Source: JBIOHP01 sp044449065 (GTDB lineage Bacteria; Bacteroidota; Ignavibacteria; UBA10030; SZUA-254). From it: a stretch of DNA of 64,000 nt. This document shows positions 7,482 to 16,394 of the stretch, one piece after another. Numbering within the stretch: the first letter of the stretch is position 1; every line of letters begins with the position of its first letter. Where the stretch lies: positions 1 to 64,000 of the forward strand of contig JBIOHP010000020.1 of assembly GCA_044449065.1 (NCBI GenBank). The letters run 5' to 3'. The translations under genes were made by a program, and so were the position numbers. The notes beneath the pieces are model-generated. The model did no database searches. It was not told where the DNA came from and was given only the letters and a program-made list of their open reading frames with translations.

Positions 7482-9278
7482 TTAAGCCCAAAGTTTATTA
7501 ATCACATATAATAACGCCGAACCGCTCAGGATAAATACTCCGAAGAGTATCCAGGCGTAATCCATTCGTCCATACAAAAAGTTACCCACCACAAAAAGGG
7601 AAGACCATATTGTCATGCTTCCTGCCGCCCAACCAAGAAGCGATAATGGGATATTTTCGTGCGACGTGCGAGCTTCATCTTTGGCAATACCAGCTTCTTT
7701 CCGGATGATTTCCCACCCGGGCCCGAAGGGGCGAACTTTTTTGTAAAATTCAATCAATGTCGCACGGTTAGTCTTCGGTCCAAGAAACGTCGTTAAGAGC
7801 CAGCAAGCGGTTGTAAATCCGATGGTAATTAACAGGGCTATATGCGTGCTGATATGGAATCCATTTTTATTCAGAATAAGAAGCACAATGGAAACGACGA
7901 ACGAGCTTATCATCGCGGCAACTTCACTCCATGCATTCACCCTCCACCAAAACCATCGCACAAGATAGAGCAATCCGGTGCCTGCGCCAACCTGAAGGAT
8001 AATATCGAATGCATCCTTGGCAGTGTCGAGGAAAAATACCAGAGACGATGAGCATAAGAATAAACCAACTGTGGCAAATCTGCCAGCCATCACATAATGT
8101 TTTTCAGTAGCGTCTTTTTTCCAGAACCGGCGATAAAAATCGTGCACCAGGTACGACGCGCCCCAGTTTAAATGAGTGAGGATGGTGGATGAGTTCGCGG
8201 CAATCAGTCCGCCTACCATCAGTCCGATGAAACCTACCGGCAGAAATTTTAGCATGGCGGGATATGCGATATCATGACCAAGAAGTCGGGGATCGAGATT
8301 GGGGAATGCTTTTTGGATATCGGAAAGTTGGGGATACACTAAAATTGAACAAAGCCCAACAATTATCCAGGGCCAGGGACGAAGAACATAATGAGCGATA
8401 TTAAAAAATAGCACCGCACCGAGAGAATCTTTTTCAGATTTGGAGGCGAGCATACGCTGGGCGATATAGCTTCCGCCGCCTGGCTCCGCGCCGGGGTACC
8501 AGACAGCCCACCACTGAACGGCTATCGGCATGATAAATATTGCCACCGCGATATCCCAGTTGTTCGTGAAGTCAGGGAGAATGTTGAGATAATTAATTCC
8601 GCCGGGTCCCTTGATGACAGAAAGTTTTTCCACCATGCCGTGAAGTCCGCCTACCTGCGGCAGTTGAAGCGCGAAGTATGCCGCGGCAATGACTGCCGTC
8701 ATTTTGATAAAGAATTGCACCATGTCTATGACAAGAACGCCCCACAAGCCGGAGTGCGTTGCGAATACGACATTTAATACTCCCACCATCAGAAGCGTTT
8801 GCCAGCGCTCAAGACCGAACAGAATTCCGCCAATCTTGCACGCGGCTAAATTCACTGTTGCCATGATCATGCAATTGAAGAACAGACCGAGATACACGGA
8901 ACGGAACCCCCTTACGAAACTTGCCGCTTTGCCGGAATAGCGGATTTCATAAAATTCCAAATCGGTCATAACCCCTGAGCGTCTCCAGAGCCGCGCGTAG
9001 AAAAATACTGTTGCAACGCCGGTAAGAACGAACGCCCACCACACCCAGTTGCCGGCGACGCCCTGGCGGCGTACAATATCGGTGACAAGATTCGGCGTAT
9101 CGCTGCTGAATGTTGTTGCGACCATCGATAAGCCCGCAAGCCACCAGGGAACAGAGCGGCCCGAGGCGAAAAATTCCGAAGTGTTCTTACCCGCGCGTTT
9201 TCCGAAAAACAATGCCGGGAAAAAACACACGAAGAGAGAGACTGCTACTATTGCCCAATCGATTAATTGAAGATGCAC
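7482..9278 (-). CDS. Sodium:solute symporter (SSS family), 598 residues
   Basis: GTG start with AAAGGA upstream. The protein is hydrophobic throughout, with about 13-15 membrane segments. The N-terminal region reads ASGRSVPWWLAGLSMVATTF followed by SSDTPN, the LeuT-fold helix 1 signature of the SLC5/SSS family (broken helix with Ser/Thr around the sodium sites). Length and the extra C-terminal helices fit the longer SSS members. Substrate cannot be read from sequence; sugars, amino acids or carboxylates are the family range. The upstream gap holds several GC-rich hairpins. A second, shorter SSS protein is encoded at 20262-21725. Confidence 0.85.
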   Translation of the reverse strand: MHLQLIDWAIVAVSLFVCFFPALFFGKRAGKNTSEFFASGRSVPWWLAGLSMVATTFSSDTPNLVTDIVRRQGVAGNWVWWAFVLTGVATVFFYARLWRRSGVMTDLEFYEIRYSGKAASFVRGFRSVYLGLFFNCMIMATVNLAACKIGGILFGLERWQTLLMVGVLNVVFATHSGLWGVLVIDMVQFFIKMTAVIAAAYFALQLPQVGGLHGMVEKLSVIKGPGGINYLNILPDFTNNWDIAVAIFIMPIAVQWWAVWYPGAEPGGGSYIAQRMLASKSEKDSLGAVLFFNIAHYVLRPWPWIIVGLCSILVYPQLSDIQKAFPNLDPRLLGHDIAYPAMLKFLPVGFIGLMVGGLIAANSSTILTHLNWGASYLVHDFYRRFWKKDATEKHYVMAGRFATVGLFLCSSSLVFFLDTAKDAFDIILQVGAGTGLLYLVRWFWWRVNAWSEVAAMISSFVVSIVLLILNKNGFHISTHIALLITIGFTTACWLLTTFLGPKTNRATLIEFYKKVRPFGPGWEIIRKEAGIAKDEARTSHENIPLSLLGWAAGSMTIWSSLFVVGNFLYGRMDYAWILFGVFILSGSALLYVINKLWA

Positions 9279-9447
9279 CGGTTAGTTTCCTTTATGAGAA
9301 CACATGATGTGGTGTGAATTATGTATCGTTATGTAATTGAAAATTTTTATTCATTTTTGAATTATCTTCTTCGTAACATCTTGGCGAGAATCTCTTTGAA
9401 TTAGCAATGAAAAAGAAATAATAATCAAATATTTCAGGAGATACAAA

Positions 9448-9562
9448 TTGGCAGCGACCGTGCCAACCAAAGCCCACTCCCGATAATAAACATCGGGACG
9501 GGAAAAACACCTGCCCTTAATCCCCGCCCTGGCAGCCCGCCTGACCAGCGGGCAGGACGGGG
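9448..9562. repeat. Cluster of three hairpins between divergent genes
   Basis: Within the 437-base gap 9279-9715, which has no gene, three inverted repeats stand in a row: TTGGCA/TGCCAA (9448-9453, 9461-9466), TCCCGAT/ATCGGGA (9478-9484, 9492-9498), and a long GC-rich stem CCCCGCCCT/AGGACGGGG (9522-9530, 9554-9562) enclosing GCCCGC/GCGGGC. The rest of the gap is AT-rich and must hold the promoters of the two divergent genes. Similar GC-rich hairpins occur at 8-23 and 25316-25346. Confidence 0.6.
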
Positions 9563-9715
9563 AAACGACTTCACGAACAGCCGAGAAGGGGGATGTTGCT
9601 ATTGGTCTCCTTGCCATTCGGTGTTGTATTTCGTACATTTCTTAATCGGAAGTAGCTGCCGAAACGTTTCGTTTGGATTTATAAGATACATTTCAGAAAC
9701 ATTGAGGGAATTAGT

Positions 9716-10513
9716 TTGAAACAAAAATCAGAATTTGTATTTTCGAAATGGTACGTCGATTGTGTCGGAGAAAATGGCGATACATTGATTGCGTACTATG
9801 CAACGATGAAGTGGCAGTCGCTCACGTTTCATTACTCCAATCTTATTACCCATAATCAGGAAGTGGGAACGCTGAAAAGAGGTTCGATTTTAAAAAATAC
9901 CGTCCCGCGCGTAGAAAATTCATCGCTTGTTTGGGATTCACCTATGATGAATTTTAAAGGAACCTGGCGCCGCCGTGAGCGAGAAATTCAACGTCGGTTA
10001 TTTGAAAACGAAGAAGGCATTCTCACCTGGTCATGCGTGATGCCGCGAGCCGACGTCGAGATATCAATGGAAAAATCACGCTACTTTCCCGGGACCGGAT
10101 ACGTTGAGCATCTAACTTTAACGTTAAAACCCTGGCTTCTTCCTATCGATGAACTCCGGTGGGGTAGATTTCATTCTCATGCCGACACGTTAATTTGGAT
10201 TGACTGGTTAAGCGCCAAACCGACAAGGTTGGTGATCCATAACGGGGTCGTCATGCAGGATTGTTCAATTAATGATATGCTCATCACGACGAAAAATGGC
10301 GATTGTTCATTGTTATTGGAGGAGCGAAAAGTGTTGCAGGAAGAACCCATCTTAAACTCACGTCTGCTAACTCTTCCCGGATTGATCAATTTAATTCCCG
10401 AAAATCTTCAACACGCACATCAATGCAGATGGAGGAGCCGCGGATTATTATGCCATGAATCGTCTCCGCCTGTAAAAGGATGGGCGATTCATGAATACAT
10501 AAAGTTCAGATGA
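9716..10513 (+). CDS. CrtC/AttH-like (lipocalin-type) protein, tentative
   Basis: The protein has 265 residues and starts with TTG, with GAGGGA seven bases upstream. No signal peptide or membrane segment. It opens with FSKWYVDCVGENGDTLIAYY and continues as alternating strands ending in SPPVKGWAIHEYIKFR. The W-Y-x-D start, a G-D turn and repeated aromatic strands resemble the CrtC/AttH fold (carotenoid hydratases and relatives), but this is a by-eye similarity and catalytic residues cannot be named. Its stop overlaps the start of the next gene by four bases (ATGA at 10510-10513), so the two are almost certainly translated together. The partner is a membrane lipid-enzyme fusion, which makes a role in modifying a hydrophobic molecule reasonable. 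Confidence 0.5.
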   Translation: MKQKSEFVFSKWYVDCVGENGDTLIAYYATMKWQSLTFHYSNLITHNQEVGTLKRGSILKNTVPRVENSSLVWDSPMMNFKGTWRRREREIQRRLFENEEGILTWSCVMPRADVEISMEKSRYFPGTGYVEHLTLTLKPWLLPIDELRWGRFHSHADTLIWIDWLSAKPTRLVIHNGVVMQDCSINDMLITTKNGDCSLLLEERKVLQEEPILNSRLLTLPGLINLIPENLQHAHQCRWRSRGLLCHESSPPVKGWAIHEYIKFR

Positions 10514-12447
10514 AAACCCAAGTTCCCGGAATATATTTCTGGAAATTTCTTTATGGTTTCTCCTTTGTCGTTATTCTGCCGCTTTTATTGGTACGATGGG
10601 CTGCGCTGACAGAACAATTTGTACGGTTGCCGCCAATCGCTGCTCCAATCCCGGGTCTGATACTCATGATTGTTGGAGGATACATCTGGTTGGCAGGCGT
10701 CGCAACCCTGATCTATTACGGGAGGGGATTGCCGATGAACGCATTTCCTCCGGTAGAATTTGTCTCGAAGGGAATTTTTCATGTCTTTCCTCATCCAATC
10801 TATACCGGGTTTTGTGCCATTTGTATCGGTTACGCCATTTACATCGGTTCTTCGTCCGGCTTATGGCTGGTAACGCCTATTGTAATTTTATCCTGTGTAG
10901 CCCTGGTACAGGGTTTTGAGAAAGATGAACTCAGCAAGCGGTTTGGTGAATACTTACCGAAACCTTTGCTCGGATTACCTTCCCGCGAGTTAAGAGCTCC
11001 CTTGCCGCGAGAAATATACTCTGTGTATCTTCTCGTATTTTTCCCATGGCTCGTTTTATATGAGCTTGTGAGTTATATCGGTGTTCCATCCGATGCTCTT
11101 TCATCCTATTTACCGTTTGAGAAAAACATCCCGGTCTTCGACTGGACGGAAATATTCTACGGCGCGACATATATATTTGTTATGATCGGTCCTATCATCT
11201 GCAGATCGGCAACTCAATTGAGAGAGTTTGCGATCAACGGGCTGATCGCAACATTTGTGATCATACTAACATTTTTGACAATTCCATTAATTGCGGCGCC
11301 GAAACTTTTTATGCCGGGCAGTTTCCTTGGTGCTATACTAATCCGTGAACAGAATTATGATACCTCAGCGGCTGCATTTCCATCATTCCATGTCGTGTGG
11401 GCATTTCTCGCGGCGAAACTCTACGCCGGTTCTTTTCCTCGCCTGAAATATTTCTGGTGGTTCGTTGCGATTCTCGTCTCCCTCAGTTGCATCACAACAG
11501 GTATGCATTCGATAATAGACGTCCTTGGCGGTATTCTGGTGGTGATCGGTGTGTTTAAAATCCGTGAAATATGGAATTGGGTACGTTCATTCTCCGAACG
11601 TTTCGCAAATTCATGGAAAGAGTGGCAGTTCGGAAATGTGCGGATCATAAATCACGGTCTCTATACCGGTTTGGGATCGTTTATCGGGTTACTCATTGTG
11701 GGAAATCTGCTCGGTGCGGATCATGTTGGTTTTACCTTAATCATTTTCTCCAGCTCGTTGATTTTTGCCGGGTTATGGGGTCAATTTATTGAAGGATCAC
11801 CGCGGCTCTTAAGGCCGTATGGTTATTATGGAGGAGTGGTAGGAGTTATCGTAGGGGTTTTCCTTGCGGGATTATTTGATGGAAATACCTGGCTCCTATT
11901 CGGAGCTTGCAGCGTCGCGGGTCCCTGGATACAAGCGACAGGCAGACTTCGATGTTTGGTCCAAGGGTGCTGTCATGGCAGGCAAACAACAGCCGGGATC
12001 GGGATCAGATTCACTCATCCCCGAAGTCGTGTGAATAAAATAGCCGGGTTTACAGGAGTCCCGCTGCATCCTACACAAGTTTATTCAATATTGTGGAATA
12101 TTTTTTGCGGAATTATTTTAGCGAGACTCTGGTCGGTTCATACATCCTTGCCTTTGATATCCGGAATGTACCTTATACTAAATGGCTTGGGCCGCTTTGT
12201 CGAAGAATCGTATAGGGGAGAACCACAAACGCCGGTCTTTGGCAGGATGAGATTGTATCAATGGATGTCGTTGTTAAGCGTTGTTTCGGGCATCATTGTA
12301 ACCACACTTGTTACTCAAACTCCAATCCCTGACCCGGATATGAATTGGAGTTCGCTCATAGCCGGAATCGGATTTGGATTATTTATCTGGTTTGCTCAGG
12401 GCGTCGATTTTCCTAATTCCAACAGGCGGTTTGCGAGGTTAACGTAG
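10510..12447 (+). CDS. Three-domain membrane fusion: ICMT/PEMT-like methyltransferase + PAP2 + Lgt-like
   Basis: The protein has 645 residues and is membrane-embedded throughout. Residues 1-155 look like the isoprenylcysteine/phospholipid methyltransferase family (HPIYTGF at His95; EKDELSKRFGEYL near 140). Residues 160-350 carry a PAP2 phosphatase/transferase core of the inositol-phosphorylceramide-synthase type: PSFHVVWAF with His294, and TTGMHSIIDVLGG with His333 and its Asp. Residues 370-625 resemble prolipoprotein diacylglyceryl transferase: GRLRCLVQGCCHGR (residues about 479-490), HPTQVYS (His520) and RFVEESYRGE. The G-C-C-x-G form differs from classical Lgt GRxGNF, as in other Lgt-like paralogues. 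No frame break is seen, so this is one polypeptide. Inferred role: remodelling of a membrane lipid or lipid-linked product. It overlaps the preceding gene by four bases. Confidence 0.75.
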   Translation: MKTQVPGIYFWKFLYGFSFVVILPLLLVRWAALTEQFVRLPPIAAPIPGLILMIVGGYIWLAGVATLIYYGRGLPMNAFPPVEFVSKGIFHVFPHPIYTGFCAICIGYAIYIGSSSGLWLVTPIVILSCVALVQGFEKDELSKRFGEYLPKPLLGLPSRELRAPLPREIYSVYLLVFFPWLVLYELVSYIGVPSDALSSYLPFEKNIPVFDWTEIFYGATYIFVMIGPIICRSATQLREFAINGLIATFVIILTFLTIPLIAAPKLFMPGSFLGAILIREQNYDTSAAAFPSFHVVWAFLAAKLYAGSFPRLKYFWWFVAILVSLSCITTGMHSIIDVLGGILVVIGVFKIREIWNWVRSFSERFANSWKEWQFGNVRIINHGLYTGLGSFIGLLIVGNLLGADHVGFTLIIFSSSLIFAGLWGQFIEGSPRLLRPYGYYGGVVGVIVGVFLAGLFDGNTWLLFGACSVAGPWIQATGRLRCLVQGCCHGRQTTAGIGIRFTHPRSRVNKIAGFTGVPLHPTQVYSILWNIFCGIILARLWSVHTSLPLISGMYLILNGLGRFVEESYRGEPQTPVFGRMRLYQWMSLLSVVSGIIVTTLVTQTPIPDPDMNWSSLIAGIGFGLFIWFAQGVDFPNSNRRFARLT

Positions 12448-12476
12448 CTCGAACTTCATCCTCAAGTTATTTTCTT

Positions 12477-13847
12477 TTACCCAACCTTTACCACAACCAT
12501 CGTCATGTCGTCATGCTGCGCTGCCGAGCCGCTGTGTGTTTTGACCGCGGCTACCAATCCATCGAGAATTTCTTTTGACGAGCGTTGAGATACATTAATG
12601 GTTCGGATGTATTGTTCTATCCGGTCGGTTCCAAACGTTTCTTTATTAGCATTCATCGCCTCGGTAATACCGTCAGTCAGGAAAAAGAGAACATCTCCGG
12701 CTCCTAATTGAACAGTGCGTTCCTCGTAGATACTATCTTCTTTCATGCCGAGTGGGAAATTCACCCCCATTCGATCAATCCATTGAGCCCCAGATGAAGA
12801 AATTAAAAGCGGTTTCGTTTGACCGGCATTTGCCACCGTGAGAGTTTTTTCAGGAATATTCAACATTGTTAATAGAAATGCGATGAAATTGCCGCGTTTC
12901 GTATGGGCGAAAACCGCTTTATTCAATCGTGTGAGGATTTCGGCCGGTGATCGGCTCTGTTTAACTTCAGTAGAAAATGCGCCGCTCGTGAACACTGCAG
13001 CAAGCGCGGCTTTCATCCCCTTTCCAGAAACATCGAATACCGATATTCCGAGCATTGTCTTTTGATCATCGAGGAAGACATAATCATAATGATCGCCGCC
13101 GACTTCTTTTGCAGGGAGCGATATTCCCGCAATATCGAATCCTTCCAGTACGGGAGCGTGTTCAGGCATGAGGGATACCTGCACATCATGTGCGAGTCTT
13201 AGTTCAGTTTTCAGATTTTCTTTCTCATCACGTTCCAATGATGCTACCCAGAGTAGTAAATTTACTGCCGCTAAAACGAGAGCTCCGGAAAGCGCCAGCG
13301 GCATCAATCCCTGACCGCCAAATCGCGTGATGGCAACGAATATACCGACCGCAATAAGCGAGTAAGAAATGACAACTATTCTTCTGCGGTCTTCGGGTAT
13401 GTTGGTGAAAATCTCATCGCTCCAGAGGAGTGAAAATATGAGCGCATCTTTGAGTTTCAAATTCTGATTAGAGATATCCATTCTTCGTTTATATTCTTCT
13501 TTTTTTGTTCGCAGAAGAGTTGTGATCCTGCCCCACAGGAGAAATAAGATTCCGGCAATAATAAGGTCATTGGTAAAACGAGCCCATGAATCATTACTTA
13601 ACCCATCAATCAATGCGCCTATCAGTTCAACAACGATAAGGATTTTGATAATACGTACAAGTATTTTTTTAAATTTGACAGGGTCCATGAGGTTAGATAC
13701 GTTGATTTTCGGTTGTTCACCGTTTGATCCGGTGAGAAACTTCCCAATACCGTCTTTCCGTATCATTTGAGAGACCTCAGAGATCTGAGATTTTGCCCCG
13801 TCCAGGATGGTATGCAATTCTTGATAAAATGTGTCGAATCTACTCAT
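12477..13847 (-). CDS. PPM-type (SpoIIE/RsbU-like) serine phosphatase with membrane region
   Basis: ATG at 13847 (MSRFDTFYQ) is preferred because the longer frame to 13913 adds 22 residues of poor character; neither start has a strong ribosome site. The protein has 456 residues: a soluble start, about four to five membrane helices around residues 60-205, then a SpoIIE-type phosphatase domain. The metal-binding landmarks of the PPM family are present: EVGGDHYDYVFLD, VFDVSGKGM, LTDGITEAMN and AQHDDMTMVVVKV. Such enzymes dephosphorylate STAS-domain anti-sigma antagonists; a STAS gene lies at 19881 and is a possible partner. Divergent to a hybrid sensor kinase at 14031. The sensing input is unknown. 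Confidence 0.85.
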   Translation of the reverse strand: MSRFDTFYQELHTILDGAKSQISEVSQMIRKDGIGKFLTGSNGEQPKINVSNLMDPVKFKKILVRIIKILIVVELIGALIDGLSNDSWARFTNDLIIAGILFLLWGRITTLLRTKKEEYKRRMDISNQNLKLKDALIFSLLWSDEIFTNIPEDRRRIVVISYSLIAVGIFVAITRFGGQGLMPLALSGALVLAAVNLLLWVASLERDEKENLKTELRLAHDVQVSLMPEHAPVLEGFDIAGISLPAKEVGGDHYDYVFLDDQKTMLGISVFDVSGKGMKAALAAVFTSGAFSTEVKQSRSPAEILTRLNKAVFAHTKRGNFIAFLLTMLNIPEKTLTVANAGQTKPLLISSSGAQWIDRMGVNFPLGMKEDSIYEERTVQLGAGDVLFFLTDGITEAMNANKETFGTDRIEQYIRTINVSQRSSKEILDGLVAAVKTHSGSAAQHDDMTMVVVKVG

Positions 13848-14030
13848 GATTGTCACGTGAAAATTTACGAAATGTATCATGCATAATGAGACGATTTCAG
13901 ACCGGTTTCTCATTATTCTGATATCGATGAAATTACTTTAAATAATGTACGAAAAGATATTGAATTTGTTCAAGATCACAGGTATACTTGCTCCTTTTGT
14001 GGTTTCTTAGTACATTTTCGATGAAGAATA
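13848..14030. promoter_or_regulatory. Divergent intergenic region between phosphatase and sensor kinase
   Basis: These 183 bases are AT-rich and must contain the promoters of both divergent signalling genes. No promoter box or operator palindrome can be assigned with confidence. Confidence 0.3.
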
Positions 14031-16268
14031 ATGCTTTTACCGACACTTAAGAAAATTCGACAATTTTATCGTTCAATGGGATTGGTAGAACAATCTCAGG
14101 TAGTTGCCTCAACAGCGGTGGTGGTTTCGATGGTCACCATCGTGACTGCCCATTATGTAACCCAGCAGGTGCTTGGTTGGCTGGATTTTATCAGTCTGAT
14201 TACCGTCGGTATAATCGGATTTACGAGCGTGACGTTTTCACTAAAATACGGACGGCAACTTGAGGATCAACGGCGTGAATTACAGTCATTGAACAATATC
14301 ACCGAGGCAGTAAATCATTCCGTTGAGCTCAACTTCGTGCTTCAAAGCGCCTTGAACAAAGTTATGGAATTGATGAACGCCGAATTCGGGTGGATATATC
14401 TTCTTGAAGGCACGCAATTAATTTTACATCGCCAGGCAGGAACGACCGCAAAATTATTTCTCCCAAACAATTCCATTTCCGACGATACGCTTGTATGGAT
14501 TCATGAACCGGTTTTACAGAAAGCCGAATCTGATCTTATCAAAAGATGTACTACAAATGAATTTCACGAAACCGGCATTAGAATTCTTTCCTCCATCCCT
14601 TTGGAACGGCAAGGCATTTTTGCCGGAGTAATGATTATCGGCAGCAGCGAGCCGCGCAGGTTTGAATCAAAAAAAATTACGCTCTTGCAGGCATTTGGCA
14701 ACCAGATCAGCATGGCGCTGCATAACGCTTCGTTGTTTGAACAAGTAAAACAATCGGAACAACTGTATGCAGATCTGTATGAACATTCTCCCGATATGTA
14801 TCACAGCATCGATAGGCATGGCATCATACAACGCTGCAATCTGACCGAGAGTATTGTTCTCGGTTATCCGAAAGAAGAATTAGTGGGAAGACCTGTTTTG
14901 AAGATATATCCTCCTTCCCAGCACGATAAAGTCCGGGAAAACCTTCGCAAGATATTTGAAGAGGGAAAAGAGCTCCGCGGCATTGAGGAACAGGTTCAGC
15001 ATAAGGATGGATTTCTCATCGATGTGAACGTTAATACCTCGTTGATATACAATAGCGACGGCAAACCCATCGTCGCGCGTATGGTTTTTCGCGATATTAC
15101 CGAAAAGAAGAAATTTGAGACCCAAATTCTTCAAGCGCAAAAAATCGATAGCATTGGGAACCTGGCAGGGGGAATCGCGCATGATTTCAACAATATCCTT
15201 ACATCGATCCTCGGATCAGCGTCCATCATGAGACGCAGGATTAAAGATGATTTGCGTTACTCGAAGTACGTTGAATTAATTGAAACTGCCTCGCGTCGCG
15301 GCGCCGCGCTGACCAGACAACTCCTTACATTCGCCCGCAAGACGAATCCCCATGTTCGCTTGGTGGATATGAACCATGTTATCGACGAAACGATTCGGTT
15401 AATCGAAGCGACCACGCCGAAATCAATCATCATAAAGAAATCTCTTTCGCCCGAACCGGCGTTTATCAATGCCGACGAGGGTCAATTGCAGCAGGCAATA
15501 ATGAATCTTTCGCTGAACGCGCGTGATGCAATGCCGAACGGCGGTGATTTGTACATTTCCTGCAAAACGATGTATATCGATGATGAACATGTGGGAAATA
15601 TTCCGGATGGAAAACCGGGCAAGTATGTCGTTATGACTCTTGCCGATACCGGTGTCGGTATTCCGCAGCATTATATCAATCGAATCTTCGAACCGTTCTT
15701 TACCACGAAAGATGAAGGCAAGGGAACGGGGCTCGGACTGGCAGTGGTTTATGGAGTCGTGCGGAGCCATCATGGGTATATCAGCGTGGAGAGTGAAGTG
15801 AATAACGGCACGATCTTCACCATTTATCTCCCGCGAGCAACCGAAGGGATATCCACGCAAATTACGCAGCGGAAAGTTCCGATCATCGGCGGGAATGAAA
15901 AAATACTTCTCGTGGAAGACGAATTATCGGTAAGCGAGATCGGTTCGGATATTCTCAAGGAATTGGGATACGAAGTTCAGATCGCTCCGAACGGAAAAGA
16001 AGCTATTCATATAATATCCCAATTGCCGAACGCGTTTCACCTGGTAATTCTCGATATGAATATGCCACAGATGGGCGGTAAAGCGGCATTTGAAATCATT
16101 AAAGAACAATTTCCCCATTTGAAGGTGTTAATCTGCAGCGGGTACAGCGCACAGGTATTGGAAGATTCAAAATTTCTTCACACAGTGGAAGGGTATCTCC
16201 AAAAACCGTACGGGGTGGAGGACCTTGCCTCTAATATTCGTTCGATCCTTGATACTTCGATGAATTAG
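14031..16268 (+). CDS. Hybrid sensor histidine kinase (2 TM, GAF, PAS, HisKA, HATPase, REC)
   Basis: The protein has 745 residues. Two hydrophobic helices lie at about residues 25-75 with almost no periplasmic loop, so sensing is probably intramembrane or cytoplasmic. A coiled linker, a GAF domain (about 95-235) and a PAS domain (about 250-360, ending FRDITEKKKFE) follow. The kinase core has GGIAHDFNNILTSILGSAS with phospho-acceptor His384, an N box around LSLNARDAMPNGG, and G boxes ADTGVGIP and GKGTGLGLAVVYG. The C-terminal receiver domain has acceptor Asp675 (LVILDMNMPQMGG) and the conserved Lys in LQKPYG. No separate response regulator gene adjoins it, so output may pass to a phosphotransfer protein or regulator elsewhere. 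Divergent from the phosphatase at 12477-13847. Confidence 0.92.
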   Translation: MLLPTLKKIRQFYRSMGLVEQSQVVASTAVVVSMVTIVTAHYVTQQVLGWLDFISLITVGIIGFTSVTFSLKYGRQLEDQRRELQSLNNITEAVNHSVELNFVLQSALNKVMELMNAEFGWIYLLEGTQLILHRQAGTTAKLFLPNNSISDDTLVWIHEPVLQKAESDLIKRCTTNEFHETGIRILSSIPLERQGIFAGVMIIGSSEPRRFESKKITLLQAFGNQISMALHNASLFEQVKQSEQLYADLYEHSPDMYHSIDRHGIIQRCNLTESIVLGYPKEELVGRPVLKIYPPSQHDKVRENLRKIFEEGKELRGIEEQVQHKDGFLIDVNVNTSLIYNSDGKPIVARMVFRDITEKKKFETQILQAQKIDSIGNLAGGIAHDFNNILTSILGSASIMRRRIKDDLRYSKYVELIETASRRGAALTRQLLTFARKTNPHVRLVDMNHVIDETIRLIEATTPKSIIIKKSLSPEPAFINADEGQLQQAIMNLSLNARDAMPNGGDLYISCKTMYIDDEHVGNIPDGKPGKYVVMTLADTGVGIPQHYINRIFEPFFTTKDEGKGTGLGLAVVYGVVRSHHGYISVESEVNNGTIFTIYLPRATEGISTQITQRKVPIIGGNEKILLVEDELSVSEIGSDILKELGYEVQIAPNGKEAIHIISQLPNAFHLVILDMNMPQMGGKAAFEIIKEQFPHLKVLICSGYSAQVLEDSKFLHTVEGYLQKPYGVEDLASNIRSILDTSMN

Positions 16269-16394
16269 GAGAATGAAGGGTGTAATTGTTTTATGGTAAT
16301 ATCAACAAAGAAATTTTATGATTAAGATTCAGGAAATACAAAGAAAAAATTTACAGTTCAACCGATTATCCGATGAGCGGGATTTATATTTATC

